Assembly: GCA_001766655.1 (NCBI GenBank)
Contig: MJCC01000004.1
Span: 600,572-664,571, forward strand
Source: Phytomonas francai
Taxonomy: Eukaryota > Euglenozoa > Kinetoplastea > Trypanosomatida > Trypanosomatidae
Length of the DNA stretch: 64,000 bases
Reading direction: 5' to 3'
This document shows positions 1-9,396 of the stretch, piece by piece. The notes under the pieces were generated by a model. The model was not told where the DNA came from, did no database searches, and saw only the letters and a program-made list of their open reading frames with translations. Numbering within the stretch: the stretch's first letter is position 1; the number at the start of each line of letters is the position of its first letter. The position numbers and the translations under genes were made by a program.

Positions 1-234
1 CCGGGCCTCGGCCTCCACAAGGCGCTCGCGCGCGCGGGCCTCCGCTCGCCGGCGGTCGTCTTCGCAGCGCGCGCGGATTTCGTCCTCGACGAGGGCCGCC
101 TGCCGCTTTTTTTGCGCCTCGTAGAGCCGCGCGCGGCGGAGGGCGGCCTCGGCGGCGACCCCGCGCGCGGCCACCAGCCGCTCCTTTCGACTCCGCTCCG
201 CGCGCTGCTCGGCGAGGAAGCGAAGGGAGACCAT
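1..234 (-). CDS. Helical, Arg/Glu/Ala-rich protein, N-terminal part only (C-terminus outside window)
   Basis: The frame opens with ATG at 234 and stays open for 78 codons to the window edge. An in-frame TAG lies about 13 codons upstream and no other ATG lies between, so this start is firm. The visible part is almost wholly charged helix (MVSLRFLAEQRAERSRKERL, then repeated RRRAEARARE-type stretches), which suggests a long single helix or coiled coil. No family is recognisable. It is the most distal gene of the minus-strand array in the window. Very high GC and alanine/arginine content match the GC-rich cores of neighbouring genes. Confidence 0.6.
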   Translation of the reverse strand, partial: MVSLRFLAEQRAERSRKERLVAARGVAAEAALRRARLYEAQKKRQAALVEDEIRARCEDDRRRAEARARERLVEAEAR

Positions 235-553
235 TCTGCCGCGTGAGCCGTGCCCTGCGCGGGATACTATCGTCTAAAAGATGTTTAGAATCCTTCGTGA
301 AAGAGGGGGGGGGGGGGGAGAAAAAATTAAAGAAAAGCAAAGAAGGGGAGGAGGGCGGGGTGCCCGCGCATCGTCACGCAGTGCCACCGCGCCGCGCCCA
401 ATGCACGCAAAAATAAACCACAAAGGGCAATACGGTTTATGGGGAAGGCGTAGATGTTAGATGGGATTCACTCATGGTAAATTGATTTGCTTTTTGTTTC
501 CTATTTTTATTCACGATATGCAATATTCATCGAAGCAAAGGTTCTACATAGTT
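235..553. other. Intergenic spacer
   Basis: Spacer between the Nudix stop and the start of the helical gene. It holds a run of 14 G at about 306-319 (C-run on the coding strand), a plausible pyrimidine tract for the downstream gene. No gene is seen. Confidence 0.5.
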
Positions 554-1141
554 CTAAATTGAACTATGTGCTTCGGGACGCGCCTTCTTTGAGTAGCACA
601 CAGAAGTGTTGTCCGTGATTTTCAAATATTCTTTTGCAAGCGGTACGGCGAGTTCGCTAACTATTTTAAAAATGTGAGCCTTCAAGGGGGGGCACTTTTC
701 GCACAACTCCTCCATCGAAACCCACAACACCTTCTTAAACTCCCGTCTGGCTTTGATATGCTTGGGAGGGATCACCACAACCTTATCGATAACACTCTGA
801 TGCGCGTAAAAGAGTAGAATACGTTGCTCTTGTCCAATAACATTCTTATAATTGCGCCTCAAGCCCTTTGATTTATACCGGAAGACCTTCGGATCGCCGT
901 TTGGTGGCTGAATCTCCTGTACGAAATGCACATCCTGTGGTGTGAGACCGATTTCTTCGTAGATCTCTCGCAGCCCCGCATCTACGATATTGTTCACCTC
1001 ATTTGCTTCAATACCACCCTGCACGCATTGATATTGTCCGTTATCGTTACGAACGCAACCTAGAAATTCTACATTATCGTTGAAAATGTAGCAGCACACA
1101 TTTTTGCGGTACATTTTTGGAATGTTGTTTGCTTTGCTCAT
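554..1141 (-). CDS. Nudix hydrolase, RppH-like
   Basis: A 195-residue protein with a Nudix fold. The segment YRKNVCCYIFN...QYQCVQGGIE resembles the start of RppH/Ap4A-hydrolase proteins, and the Nudix box follows at about residues 43-67 (GGIEANE...LREIYEEIGL). The catalytic REx2EE core is intact. The spacing between the first Glu and the RE pair is nine residues instead of the usual seven. The family removes pyrophosphate from capped or triphosphorylated RNA ends or splits dinucleoside polyphosphates; kinetoplastids also have a mitochondrial Nudix factor, MERS1, but nothing here proves that role. There is no clear targeting peptide. A strong polypyrimidine-CAG element sits 12 bases before the ATG and supports the start. 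RNA pyrophosphohydrolase is an inference from similarity. Confidence 0.85.
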   Translation of the reverse strand: MSKANNIPKMYRKNVCCYIFNDNVEFLGCVRNDNGQYQCVQGGIEANEVNNIVDAGLREIYEEIGLTPQDVHFVQEIQPPNGDPKVFRYKSKGLRRNYKNVIGQEQRILLFYAHQSVIDKVVVIPPKHIKARREFKKVLWVSMEELCEKCPPLKAHIFKIVSELAVPLAKEYLKITDNTSVCYSKKARPEAHSSI

Positions 1142-1153
1142 CCGTATATACCA

Positions 1154-1178
1154 CTGAAAAAAAAAAAAGAAGGAGAAA
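1154..1178 (-). promoter_or_regulatory. Trans-splice acceptor of the Nudix gene
   Basis: On the minus strand a C/T tract with 12 consecutive T ends in CAG at 1154-1156. This leaves a 12-base leader before the ATG at 1141. It is one of the clearest spliced-leader acceptor candidates in the window. Confidence 0.6.
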
Positions 1179-1250
1179 TAAGCGAATAGAAAATGTTAAA
1201 GTCATATACAAATTCCCTTTTTTGGAAAAAATATCCCATATACCAACTTG

Positions 1251-1286
1251 AATAATAATAATAATAATAATAATATATATATATAG
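1251..1286. repeat. (AAT)n-(AT)n microsatellite
   Basis: About nine AAT units pass into seven or so AT units, inside the 248-base spacer between the Nudix gene and the TrmB-like gene. Confidence 0.9.
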
Positions 1287-1389
1287 CCTTAGATGTCTTA
1301 TATCGGCTGTAGGTAGCGGGAATCGCTGGGACTTCATGAATGGTATCCAAAAGAGAAAGGGAGAGACTTTACCGCACCCATGGATTGTT

Positions 1390-2364
1390 TTAGGACTCCT
1401 CCTCGGGTTCGCCGTTAAAGGCACGGTAGTACTTCCGCCGGTAGTCGTAGCCTTCGATGAGCTGCATCGCTTGCGGGCTCGGCTCCCCGCTCTTCGAGGC
1501 CGCGATCGCGATGACCTCTTTAAAGCGCTTCTGTGGGAATTCCCTGACGGCGTTGCCCTCGTTCCGGGGAAGCCAGCGCGCGTAGGTCTGCGCGGGGTTC
1601 TTCCGGGCCCAGGGCACCAACAACTTCGCCTCCGCGAGCTGCTCGAGGATGAAATCGGCGTAGGGCTCGCAGTCAGTGAAGGTGACGAGCCCCCGCGGGT
1701 CCGCGGCGTCGGCGCGCGCGCGCAAAATCCGGTGCGCGGCGCAGAGAAAATCGCAGGTGAGGAGCCGCTGGTGGCTGTTTTTTTCGCACCAAAAAGGCGT
1801 GGGCGCGGGGGCCACCACGACATCCCCGCACCCCGCCGGGAGCAGGCGAAGGCAGGCGAAGATCGCCTCGCCGCGCAAAAACGAAACGCGGGGCGAAAAG
1901 CGCGGGAGCAGCCTCGCCGCGGCGCCCGCGAGCGCGCGCAGGGAGCGGTCGACGACCAGGAAGACGTGCGCGTCGTCGGCGGCGAGCTGGCGCTCGAGGT
2001 AGGCCGCGCTTTTGCATCCGACGACGACGACGCGCCGCGCGGGGGCCGCGGCCCAGGGCGCGAGAAACCCCCCGCGGAAGGCCTCCAAAAAGGGGCCGTC
2101 CGACATCGCCGCGCGGAGTTGCCCGCGGTGCGCGCCGCCGGTCGGCGGGAGCGAAATCACGCGGTAGGCGGGGAAGTAAACGCCGGCGTCGTCGGCGTAG
2201 GTCGGCGCCGTCGTGCAGGCGCGCGCGGCGTTCCGGCGGACGGCCGCCGCGTGGTCGTGGATCAGCTCGCGGAGCAGCCCCCGCTGCTCCTCGGCGGACT
2301 TACCGGCGTGGGAGATGAGCGCGAGGGAGGGGGGGGCTGCTCTGAAAACAAAAGAAGGGAACAT
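1390..2364 (-). CDS. Divergent TrmB-like SAM-dependent methyltransferase
   Basis: A 324-residue protein from the first in-frame ATG at 2364; the frame stays open 29 codons further but begins there with TTG. A class I methyltransferase domain starts near residue 105 with RRVVVVGCKSA, a weak form of the SAM-binding motif. The later region, PTPFWCEKNSHQRLL followed by LVTFTDCEPYADFI, aligns in order with the tRNA m7G46 methyltransferase signature (PDPWPK...RR, then TDxExYA), but the first motif is badly eroded. The N-terminus is poor in acidic residues and could be a mitochondrial presequence. A normal TRM8 homologue is encoded at 47259-47972, so this is a second, specialised or inactive member. 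A polypyrimidine tract ending in CAG lies just inside the proposed start, so initiation could be further downstream. Confidence 0.65.
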   Translation of the reverse strand: MFPSFVFRAAPPSLALISHAGKSAEEQRGLLRELIHDHAAAVRRNAARACTTAPTYADDAGVYFPAYRVISLPPTGGAHRGQLRAAMSDGPFLEAFRGGFLAPWAAAPARRVVVVGCKSAAYLERQLAADDAHVFLVVDRSLRALAGAAARLLPRFSPRVSFLRGEAIFACLRLLPAGCGDVVVAPAPTPFWCEKNSHQRLLTCDFLCAAHRILRARADAADPRGLVTFTDCEPYADFILEQLAEAKLLVPWARKNPAQTYARWLPRNEGNAVREFPQKRFKEVIAIAASKSGEPSPQAMQLIEGYDYRRKYYRAFNGEPEEES

Positions 2365-2703
2365 TTTCCGCAAAGACGATTCTTTACCAAGGACCGAAAA
2401 TCCATGGATGGCTAGTTTGGGGGGGTGGGGAACTGGGAAAGAAAGACGCAAGAATACCGAGAATAAGTGCAGTGCTCTGTCCTTTTTACAATATTTCAGG
2501 TCAGATTAAGAGTTTAAGAATTAGATAAATAGTCAAACTATTCCAAATTATAAGCGCAACTAGAGAATTGACGAGGCTTCAGGGAATTTTTACCATTCGG
2601 TAAAAAAGAGGAAGGAGAAGGGAAAAGATATGTATATATGCCTGTATGAATAACGCACGGCACTAACTCGAATATTTGAGTTTTTGTCCTGTCCTCGATA
2701 ACC
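2365..2703. other. Intergenic spacer
   Basis: AT-rich apart from a G-run at about 2418-2430 (C-run on the coding strand) that is part of the pyrimidine-rich leader of the TrmB-like gene. Nothing else is seen. Confidence 0.5.
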
Positions 2704-3069
2704 TCAAGAATCTAAGGGATTCCGTACGGGCATGCATCGAGCTCTTGCCCATTCTACAGACTCCTCATCTGACATTTCAAGGAGCATTTTGGCCTGTTTT
2801 CGCTGCAGTTCCGCCCCTCTGGCGTAGCGCGCTCTGTAGTAGCGACTCGCACGCTGTGCAAGAAAATACTGCGCCTTTGCATCCTTGCATGCATTCGGAA
2901 GCTGTTCTAGTAATAATCTTACCTCATCCCGACGAGAAATATCCTTCACGGGGATAATTTGATCTATTGTTTTTGACAGTGGAGCGACCTTAGGGATTGA
3001 AATCGGCTGGTGGTCGAAAGGGGTCTGCACAAAGTAGCTCACTCTCCGAAGGCACACCAAACGAAACAT
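2704..3069 (-). CDS. Small basic protein, probably mitochondrial
   Basis: A 121-residue protein with ATG at 3069. The N-terminus MFRLVCLRRVSYFVQ lacks acidic residues and looks like a mitochondrial targeting sequence. The C-terminal half is strongly helical and basic (YFLAQRASRYYRARYARGAE...), as in small mitoribosomal or respiratory-complex subunits of kinetoplastids. No family can be named. An out-of-frame ATG nine bases upstream of the start may lower translation or lie upstream of the real splice site. Confidence 0.5.
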   Translation of the reverse strand: MFRLVCLRRVSYFVQTPFDHQPISIPKVAPLSKTIDQIIPVKDISRRDEVRLLLEQLPNACKDAKAQYFLAQRASRYYRARYARGAELQRKQAKMLLEMSDEESVEWARARCMPVRNPLDS

Positions 3070-4162
3070 AGTTCATAACCTTTTTTTTTTTGCATTAATA
3101 GGATAGGAAAAATACATAAAGGTGAAAATAAATAAAGATTCTCTAAAGGAACGTAATCACTCATGCACGTCTCTACTAATGAAAATAGCGATGGTGGTCA
3201 TAATAGTAGTAAACGCATGTACCTTGCGCTTACTGAACACCAATAAATCAATTCTCACGACTCCATTCAGGTATGCCTCGCACCCCCTCTCCCTGACGCA
3301 GCTTAAGACCTTTTAAAATTTTTAGTTAATAAATGGCTATCATATCATCCCAAATCTTCCTAATACACATATTGCGGCCTTAATAAGTCAAAAAAAAATC
3401 AGAGTATAAACCTCCCGTATTGTGGGTAAATTTTTATTCGTATCCCCAAACGACTACGTATCGATAATACAAACAAACAAACAAACAGAGAAAAAACAAA
3501 AGCGATAATAAAGGTTTTCTTTACTAAAGCGAATGAGCGAGTGGTATTTTTTTGCCACGCATAAATAGATACATGTAGAGGCAACGCCGTGCCATTCTTT
3601 CTGGGTGGTGTTAATAAGAAAAATATAAACGTTGATTTCAAGCTGAAGAGTTGGTTTTACCTTGCCTTTATTACACACACAAGATGTAGACGACCATTGA
3701 AGAGGAAGATAGTAAAAGAGTATCAAATTACGATATGGTCATCCTAAAACTCAAACCCCAAGAGATATACAGGAGCTTGCCCGCGCTTTAACCAATTTCC
3801 TTCACCTATTTTCCCATCAAGAAGTACTGCGCACCGCATTCTCCATAGTGAAATGAATGGAGATAAGAATTTTATTATCAATTTATTCAGTACATAATTT
3901 TTAAAGTTACTGTGTGAACTTCTCTTCAACATTCGAAAAAAAAGGGGGCGGAAGAGTCAAGAAACAAAAGAACCGAAAAAAAAAAAAGAAGCATCATCAA
4001 AAAATTCCATGTCTCTTCCCCCCTATTGCTTATGCTTTAAGTAAAAAAAAAAAAAGGAATTAAACAATTAGGCATGAAAAGGATAATCTGGGGGTTGCAC
4101 AATTAAAAGATTCCAGTGTAGAGTTGAGGCATGAAAAAGGAAAAATCAAAGTGGAAAACTTT

Positions 4163-4193
<31 letters not shown>

Positions 4194-4465
4194 GGATAGG
4201 AAAACCAGATTATAATGCTTTCCCTTCTTCACAGTTAAAGTCCCAGTTAGCTTTTTTTTATTTCTAAAATATCCATTCTCTTTTTCGCCTTCCTCATATG
4301 GACAATATCCACGCCAGCTCGCTAGATAGTTGCTACATTTTCTCCTTTTTAATTTATTCTTTCCCATATACATAGATATACACACATACACACACACACA
4401 CACACACATAGATATATAGATATCTATACGTATGGTTCGATCGATTCACACCCTTTTCGCCTTTC
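3070..4465. other. Long AT-rich intergenic region with microsatellites
   Basis: About 1.4 kb without a credible gene. It contains several A-runs, a tract of 14 AT units at 4166-4193 and a CA tract at about 4380-4409. Short open frames on both strands are AT-rich and featureless. It would form the 3' UTR of the phosphatase and the leader of the small basic protein. Confidence 0.5.
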
Positions 4466-6394
4466 CTACAACCGCTTCAGCCGTGGGGCGACGAAGCCCG
4501 GGATGCTTTTGGACAACCCCCGCGGGGACACTGGTGCCTTGACCTCCTTCGCCTCCCCCCGCTGCGGCTTTTTAATCGCCATCCGAATCTTGCCGTTGTG
4601 GACTAAAATGCACCCCGCGCCGTTCTGGTGGCCGGCGTAGTCGGAGGTGGAGAAAATCGTAACCACGCGCGCGTTGTCGGAGAGCCGGAGGCCGTCCGCC
4701 TTCTCCTGGTGCGCGCGGAAGATGTACTGGTAGTTGTACCGCTCGCAGAACATATCGACGGCGCGGGAGCCGAAGGTTTTGATGTCCGGCCCGCGGGGGT
4801 TCGGCCCGAAGCCGTACCGGTCGAGCTGCTGCTCCGGCGGCGCGGGGTCGGACCAGAGGAGGTCGTTGACGATCATCCGCTGCGCCGCGTTGTTCGGGTC
4901 CGCGCACTGGACGACGGGGATGCGGGGGAAGGAGGGGTCCGCGATCACCTCCAGCCGCTTGTCCTCGCCGCCGGAGTACTGCGGGAGGCCGCCGTGCACG
5001 CAGAAGATCCGCTTGTCGATGTCCGCGATGACCGGGAGGAACTGGAAGACCTCGTTGACCGCGACCCAGACGTTGACGCCGCGCTCGCGGCCGAACTTGT
5101 CGAGGCACTGGTACTTGAACGAGCTATAGCCGTAGACGTCCATGTCCCCGTTCACCTCCGGCGACTCGTGGTTTCCGCGGAGGAGGGTCACCTTCGACGG
5201 GTTGATCACCTTGAGCGCGAGGAGGTACATCACGCACTCGAGCGAGAACGCCCCGCGGTCGACGTAGTCGCCGAGGAAGAGCAGGTGCTGCGTGGTGTAC
5301 TTGAGCATCACGTCGTCAAAGGCGATCACCTTCTCGAGGAAGTACGCCATGTCGACAAAGTTGCCGTGGATGTCGCCAAAGACGACGATCGGGGAGCGGA
5401 GGTGGACGAAGAGCGGCTCCTTCGCGACGACCTCGCGGCACATATTGCAGACCGCAATGACGAGCTTGCCGAACTCGGCGAGGTTGTCGTAGGCGAAGCT
5501 GTGGTAGCCGGGCTTCGCCGCGCGGCGGATGGCCTCGATCAGCCGCGCCGGGTCCACCGCGGGCTGCGTCGGCGAGTTCATGAACCCCCGCATGTCCTGG
5601 AGCTGCATCATCGTGCTGTGGCTCGCGACGGCGTCGTCGAGGACGCGGCCCTGGCGGAGCGCGGGGGCCGCCCCCGCGCGCGGCGTGTCCGGCTCCGCCA
5701 CCCCTTTTTGGCCCACCGCATTCTGCAGGAGGTCGACGATGGTGACCGTGTGCGGCAGGCTCACGCCGTCGTCCTCGCAGAGCAAAATGTTCTGCGAGAA
5801 GAGGTACTTCTCGGCGGGGCTCGGGCCCGCGGCGGCGCCGCTGAGGGTCCCGCCGGCGGCCTCCTCGCGCCGCCGGTCCTCGCGCCGCCGCGCGTGGAAG
5901 GCGGGCTCGACCAGGATCAGCGACTCGAGCATGCGCAGGCGCTCCTCGACGCGGAAGACCATCGAGGCGATCGCCGGCAGCGCGTCCGGCGGCACGTGCG
6001 CGAGCCAGGCCGCGAACTCCGTCGCCGTCAGCTTCGCGTTGCTCACGCAGTCGTAGTTGGTGTTGTTCCGCCCGCTCCGGATCTCGTCGGTGGTCAGCAG
6101 GTCGAGCTCGACCGACCAGTCCTGCTTGAGCATGCGGATCCGGCCGACCTTGTAGAGCGCCCGCCCGTCCTGCGAGTCCTCGACGCGGCAGCGCACGAAG
6201 AACCCCGAGACGAGCGGGAAGAGCCGCGAGCGGATTTTGTGGTGCCACTCCGACAGCTTCTCCCGGTTAATCGTGACGCCCTGGATCATGTCGAGCGTGA
6301 TGAGGGTCTCGGAGTGGAAGGACGGGCTCGCGGCCCCCGGCGGGAGCTCCACGGCCGGGCTCTGCGGCGACGGCGGGATCACCGGCGGATCCAT
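4466..6394 (-). CDS. Plus3-domain PPP-family serine/threonine phosphatase
   Basis: A 642-residue protein from the first in-frame ATG at 6394; the longer frame begins with TTG. Residues 285-605 are a complete PPP catalytic domain with GDIHGN (340), GDYVDRG (375), RGNHE (406) and HGG (467), so the two-metal site is intact. The N-terminal part is not the usual short PPP extension. Residues 44-135 match a Plus3 domain, the fold of RTF1: REKLSEW, then LVSGFFVRCRV, YKVGRIRMLK and the diagnostic CVSNAKLTATEF. Plus3 domains bind the phosphorylated Spt5 tail or single-stranded nucleic acid, which suggests a nuclear, transcription-linked phosphatase. A Pro/Ala-rich linker with a charged helix (165-260) joins the domains. 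The phosphatase call is certain, the Plus3 call likely, and the role inferred. Confidence 0.92.
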   Translation of the reverse strand: MDPPVIPPSPQSPAVELPPGAASPSFHSETLITLDMIQGVTINREKLSEWHHKIRSRLFPLVSGFFVRCRVEDSQDGRALYKVGRIRMLKQDWSVELDLLTTDEIRSGRNNTNYDCVSNAKLTATEFAAWLAHVPPDALPAIASMVFRVEERLRMLESLILVEPAFHARRREDRRREEAAGGTLSGAAAGPSPAEKYLFSQNILLCEDDGVSLPHTVTIVDLLQNAVGQKGVAEPDTPRAGAAPALRQGRVLDDAVASHSTMMQLQDMRGFMNSPTQPAVDPARLIEAIRRAAKPGYHSFAYDNLAEFGKLVIAVCNMCREVVAKEPLFVHLRSPIVVFGDIHGNFVDMAYFLEKVIAFDDVMLKYTTQHLLFLGDYVDRGAFSLECVMYLLALKVINPSKVTLLRGNHESPEVNGDMDVYGYSSFKYQCLDKFGRERGVNVWVAVNEVFQFLPVIADIDKRIFCVHGGLPQYSGGEDKRLEVIADPSFPRIPVVQCADPNNAAQRMIVNDLLWSDPAPPEQQLDRYGFGPNPRGPDIKTFGSRAVDMFCERYNYQYIFRAHQEKADGLRLSDNARVVTIFSTSDYAGHQNGAGCILVHNGKIRMAIKKPQRGEAKEVKAPVSPRGLSKSIPGFVAPRLKRL

Positions 6395-6692
6395 CCCCCG
6401 CACCCGCGTCCTCGCGCGAAAGCGATCAATCGACGGGCCGCCCAGTCCTGGCGGCGAATCCGAGTGCCGCGGGGCCGATATCGATATGGGTATAGCTCGA
6501 TATCGATTGGGCGAGAAAACTAAACGCCCAAGCAGATCGTTATACTTGGTTAGGAGCCAATAAATCAAAAAATACGAATAGCAACGAAAACACTAACAAC
6601 AATACTATGTCTACCTTTATCCTAGAACGGAAAGATAATGCACAGAAAGAGTGGGCGTCGTGTAAGGGAATAAATATGACTCTCTGAAAAAT

Positions 6693-6732
<40 letters not shown>

Positions 6733-6975
6733 AAAAAAAAAAAAAAAGAAGAGCCAACACGGAGGAGTGGTAAATGTCGAATTCTTTCCACCTTTCCCGT
6801 AAAGTCAAATGATTTCATCACGTCTAGGGAATCAACAAGAGAACATACATAACTGAACGATGCACACACACACACACACACTAATTTACATGGTTAAACG
6901 CGTTGTGCACATCGCGACGAACCAAACGATTCACTTCCTCATTTTTCGTTGTTGCTTTTTTAGAAAGGAAACCTC
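6395..6975. other. Intergenic spacer with CA repeat and A-run
   Basis: Holds a CA tract at 6694-6730 followed by about 15 A (6732-6746), which together read on the minus strand as a long T-run and GT tract ending in TTTTTCAG near 6684. This is a candidate splice acceptor for the phosphatase mRNA. A second short CA tract lies at about 6862-6880. No gene is seen. Confidence 0.5.
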
Positions 6976-8295
6976 TCAAGCTACGCTTGGTTTCAAACGC
7001 CTAAGTTTTCTGGCGGCGGCGGCCTCTTTTGCACGCTGCGCCTCCTGTTCCTCTAAATTCTGAACGTACTCGTTGATACGCGCCAAAATCCCCCCTTCAT
7101 CATCGTTCTCTAGAGTTCCCTCGTTGCCCATCTCAACGTGCACCCCGTCTGACTCCCCAACCGCCAAGCTAAGCCGCCACCGCAGCTCCGGCGAGGCGAC
7201 GCAGTTTACGATGTTTAAAGAGCAAAGCGACTTTGTCGTGCGCACAAGCTCCTCCACGCTCTTCACCGCCTTACCCCCGAAGGTATTCCGTCTCGCGTGC
7301 ACCACGAGCAGATTTGTGTTATTCAGCATCGCATTTATGAGCTGGAAGGAGCCCTTTTCTCCGATCTCGTTATCCGAGACATTCAGACGATTCAGCGTCG
7401 GCAGATTCGCGGCGATCATGCGCGCGACTTCCTTTGCCCCCTCATCGCCGATCATGTTATCGGCGAGGTTCAGCGTGCGCAAGACGCACGTCGAGGTTGT
7501 CAAGGCCTGCGAAATCGCCTGCGCGCCGCGCACCCCCAGCGTATTCGACGAAACGTCCAGCTCGAGGATAAAATCGTTGTCGGTGAGCAGCGAGGCGATC
7601 GCGGCGGCGCCGCGGGGGCCGATGTCGTTTCGGTGGAGGTTCAGCCTGCACTGGCCCTTCCCGCCGTGCAGGCGGAGCGCCTCGCAGAGGTGCACGACCC
7701 CCTCATCCCCCAGCTGGTTCGCGTGCAGGACGAAATTGCAGAGGGGGTTATGCTGAAAGCACCGCGGCAGGTTCCGCGTCCCCTTCGGCCCCACCCGATT
7801 CCAGCCGAGGTTGATCGTGGAAAAGCCGTGGTGGCTGACGGCGGCGTTGCTGAAGGCGAGCAGGGTGTCGTCCCCGCACTCATTTCCCAACAAAATCAGC
7901 GTCGACAGCGTCCGATTCCACTGCCCGGGCTGCCCCGTCGGCGAGACGTTCGGCAAAAAGGCCGAGGCCAGCGCAATCCCACCGATGTCCGCAATCCCGT
8001 TCTGCGAGAGATCTAGCGTTTGGATGGATACGTTCACGCGGAGGAGGTCCGCGAGCGCGATGGCGCCCTCATCACCTAGGGAATTCTGTGCAAGGTTTAT
8101 GTAGTGTAATGTGTGGTTCTTTGCGAGCGCCGTGGATAGGATCAAGCCCCCGCGCGCGGAGAGACTACGACCCGCCAAATCCAGTTTCTGCTGCTGAAAT
8201 AGCGAACGCCACTTTTTTCTGGAGTAGAATTTGGTGAAGGGCTCCTCTTTCGTTCCAGGGTAGGGAATCTTTTCCTTCTTGGGCTTTGATGGCAT
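6976..8295 (-). CDS. Leucine-rich-repeat protein, ribonuclease-inhibitor type
   Basis: A 439-residue protein with ATG at 8295. After a basic, lysine-rich start it consists of about ten RNase-inhibitor-type repeats of about 28 residues, for example LHYINLAQNSLGDEGAIALA and LRTLNLADNMIGDEGAKEVA. A short Glu/Ala/Arg helix closes the protein (QEAQRAKEAAAARKLRRLK). Such repeats make a curved protein-binding scaffold. In flagellates, proteins of this shape are common in the axoneme (the dynein regulatory complex subunit DRC5/TCTE1 is an example), but nothing assigns this one. The sequence TTTTGCTTAG abuts the ATG, so the leader is either extremely short or spliced further upstream. Confidence 0.85.
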   Translation of the reverse strand: MPSKPKKEKIPYPGTKEEPFTKFYSRKKWRSLFQQQKLDLAGRSLSARGGLILSTALAKNHTLHYINLAQNSLGDEGAIALADLLRVNVSIQTLDLSQNGIADIGGIALASAFLPNVSPTGQPGQWNRTLSTLILLGNECGDDTLLAFSNAAVSHHGFSTINLGWNRVGPKGTRNLPRCFQHNPLCNFVLHANQLGDEGVVHLCEALRLHGGKGQCRLNLHRNDIGPRGAAAIASLLTDNDFILELDVSSNTLGVRGAQAISQALTTSTCVLRTLNLADNMIGDEGAKEVARMIAANLPTLNRLNVSDNEIGEKGSFQLINAMLNNTNLLVVHARRNTFGGKAVKSVEELVRTTKSLCSLNIVNCVASPELRWRLSLAVGESDGVHVEMGNEGTLENDDEGGILARINEYVQNLEEQEAQRAKEAAAARKLRRLKPSVA

Positions 8296-8820
8296 CTAAG
8301 CAAAATCAATATACGATATATCTATATATATCAGGTAAAGAGTGAGTTGAGGAAGGGGAGCGAAAAGTTTTCTGCCCCGAACAAAAGTACCAGACGAGGT
8401 ACAAACAATGCCTTTCCTTTTCTATTCGGAGAGTTCCTCCTTCACTTTTGTTGATCCCTAAAACAATACATATGTAGATGAGAATTTAAAGGGAGGAGCG
8501 CACACGTGCCAAAATCACTCAAATGGTTTTTAATGTTTGAAATTCATTTTTATTGAAAAGTGAATGTCAAGCCCGGTACTAGACATTAATTATTCTGCGC
8601 CAACGTATCAGCTCCTTTCCCGATCTTTAACCACAGGAAACCGAAATGGTATTATTAGTCTTACTCGCAATTAGAAACCACATATGAAATCATCACTCAG
8701 GTGAAAGTAGAGAAAGACCAATAAACTCTTTCTGCCTGTCAACCCTAGTGCAATACTGCCATTCATATGAGAAATATTTTTCGTTTTTTTTTTTGGAGGG
8801 GGGGGGACTATGTGGATTGC
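8296..8820. other. Intergenic spacer
   Basis: AT-rich spacer. A T-run followed by nine G lies at about 8785-8808. No gene or structured element is seen. Confidence 0.5.
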
Positions 8821-9396
8821 TCATTGCCGAAGTGCTTCAAGAAAAGTCTCTTTAGAAACAGTTTGCTTCTTTTCATTCACCTTATCCGCGGTTAGGTATT
8901 TCAAATCCACATCGATCGCCGAGCTCGCGCGGCGAGCCTGCGCGAGGGAGTTAAAAAGCCGCACTACGCCCATTGTAGCGATCGTACGAAGCCGATATTC
9001 GTAATCATGGCGATTTTGATGCTGTAAAAGGCGATTATGCCCTTGGCTTTTGACGGCTCGATGTAAAATTTTGAGGCCGACTGCCTCCGCCGTCGTGCGC
9101 TGCGGCGCTACCGGTTCCTCAGGTACGAACTTTTCCTTTGTTTTACCAATAATCTCGATTGCAGCCTTCCCCACAGGTTTCTTCTGCACCCCCTCTTTAG
9201 GTTCTGGTGCCTTTGCAGATTTAATTTCCTCTGAGCCATTTATAAGCTCGGCTAAGCGATTGTGCAAGGCATCTTCTGGGAGTTTGGGGCTTCGCTTAAC
9301 TAGGGAAGTCACCTTACTTCTCTTAACCTTTAGAGAGCTCCTGTTCTTTTTGGGTTTGCTCAGCTTTCCAACATCACCACGAAACTTTCCGGCCAT
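8821..9396 (-). CDS. RRP15: Ribosome biogenesis protein RRP15-like
   Basis: A 191-residue, strongly basic protein with ATG at 9396. The N-terminus is a lysine/serine/proline tail typical of nucleolar proteins. The C-terminal part carries the family signature, RTIATMGVVRLFNSLAQARR, close to the conserved ATxGVVxLFNAV block of RRP15, followed by a helix that ends in KETFLEALRQ. RRP15 belongs to pre-60S particles and is needed for early large-subunit rRNA processing. A strong polypyrimidine tract ending in ACAG lies 25 bases before the ATG. The family call rests on one conserved block and general size and charge. Confidence 0.72.
   Translation of the reverse strand: MAGKFRGDVGKLSKPKKNRSSLKVKRSKVTSLVKRSPKLPEDALHNRLAELINGSEEIKSAKAPEPKEGVQKKPVGKAAIEIIGKTKEKFVPEEPVAPQRTTAEAVGLKILHRAVKSQGHNRLLQHQNRHDYEYRLRTIATMGVVRLFNSLAQARRASSAIDVDLKYLTADKVNEKKQTVSKETFLEALRQ

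Noticed and set aside
2344..2410. Possible short cis intron near the start of the TrmB-like gene (GTAAAG ... TTTTCAG)
   Set aside because: The joined reading frame would not be in phase with the gene, so a trans-splice tract is the simpler reading.
4628..6523. Long plus-strand frame of 631 codons opposite the phosphatase gene (similar ones at 10266-12035, 12858-14069, 16824-18545, 48289-49689)
   Set aside because: These are GC-driven mirror frames, rich in Arg, Glu, Val and Asp, without motifs, and lie exactly opposite well-supported minus-strand genes.
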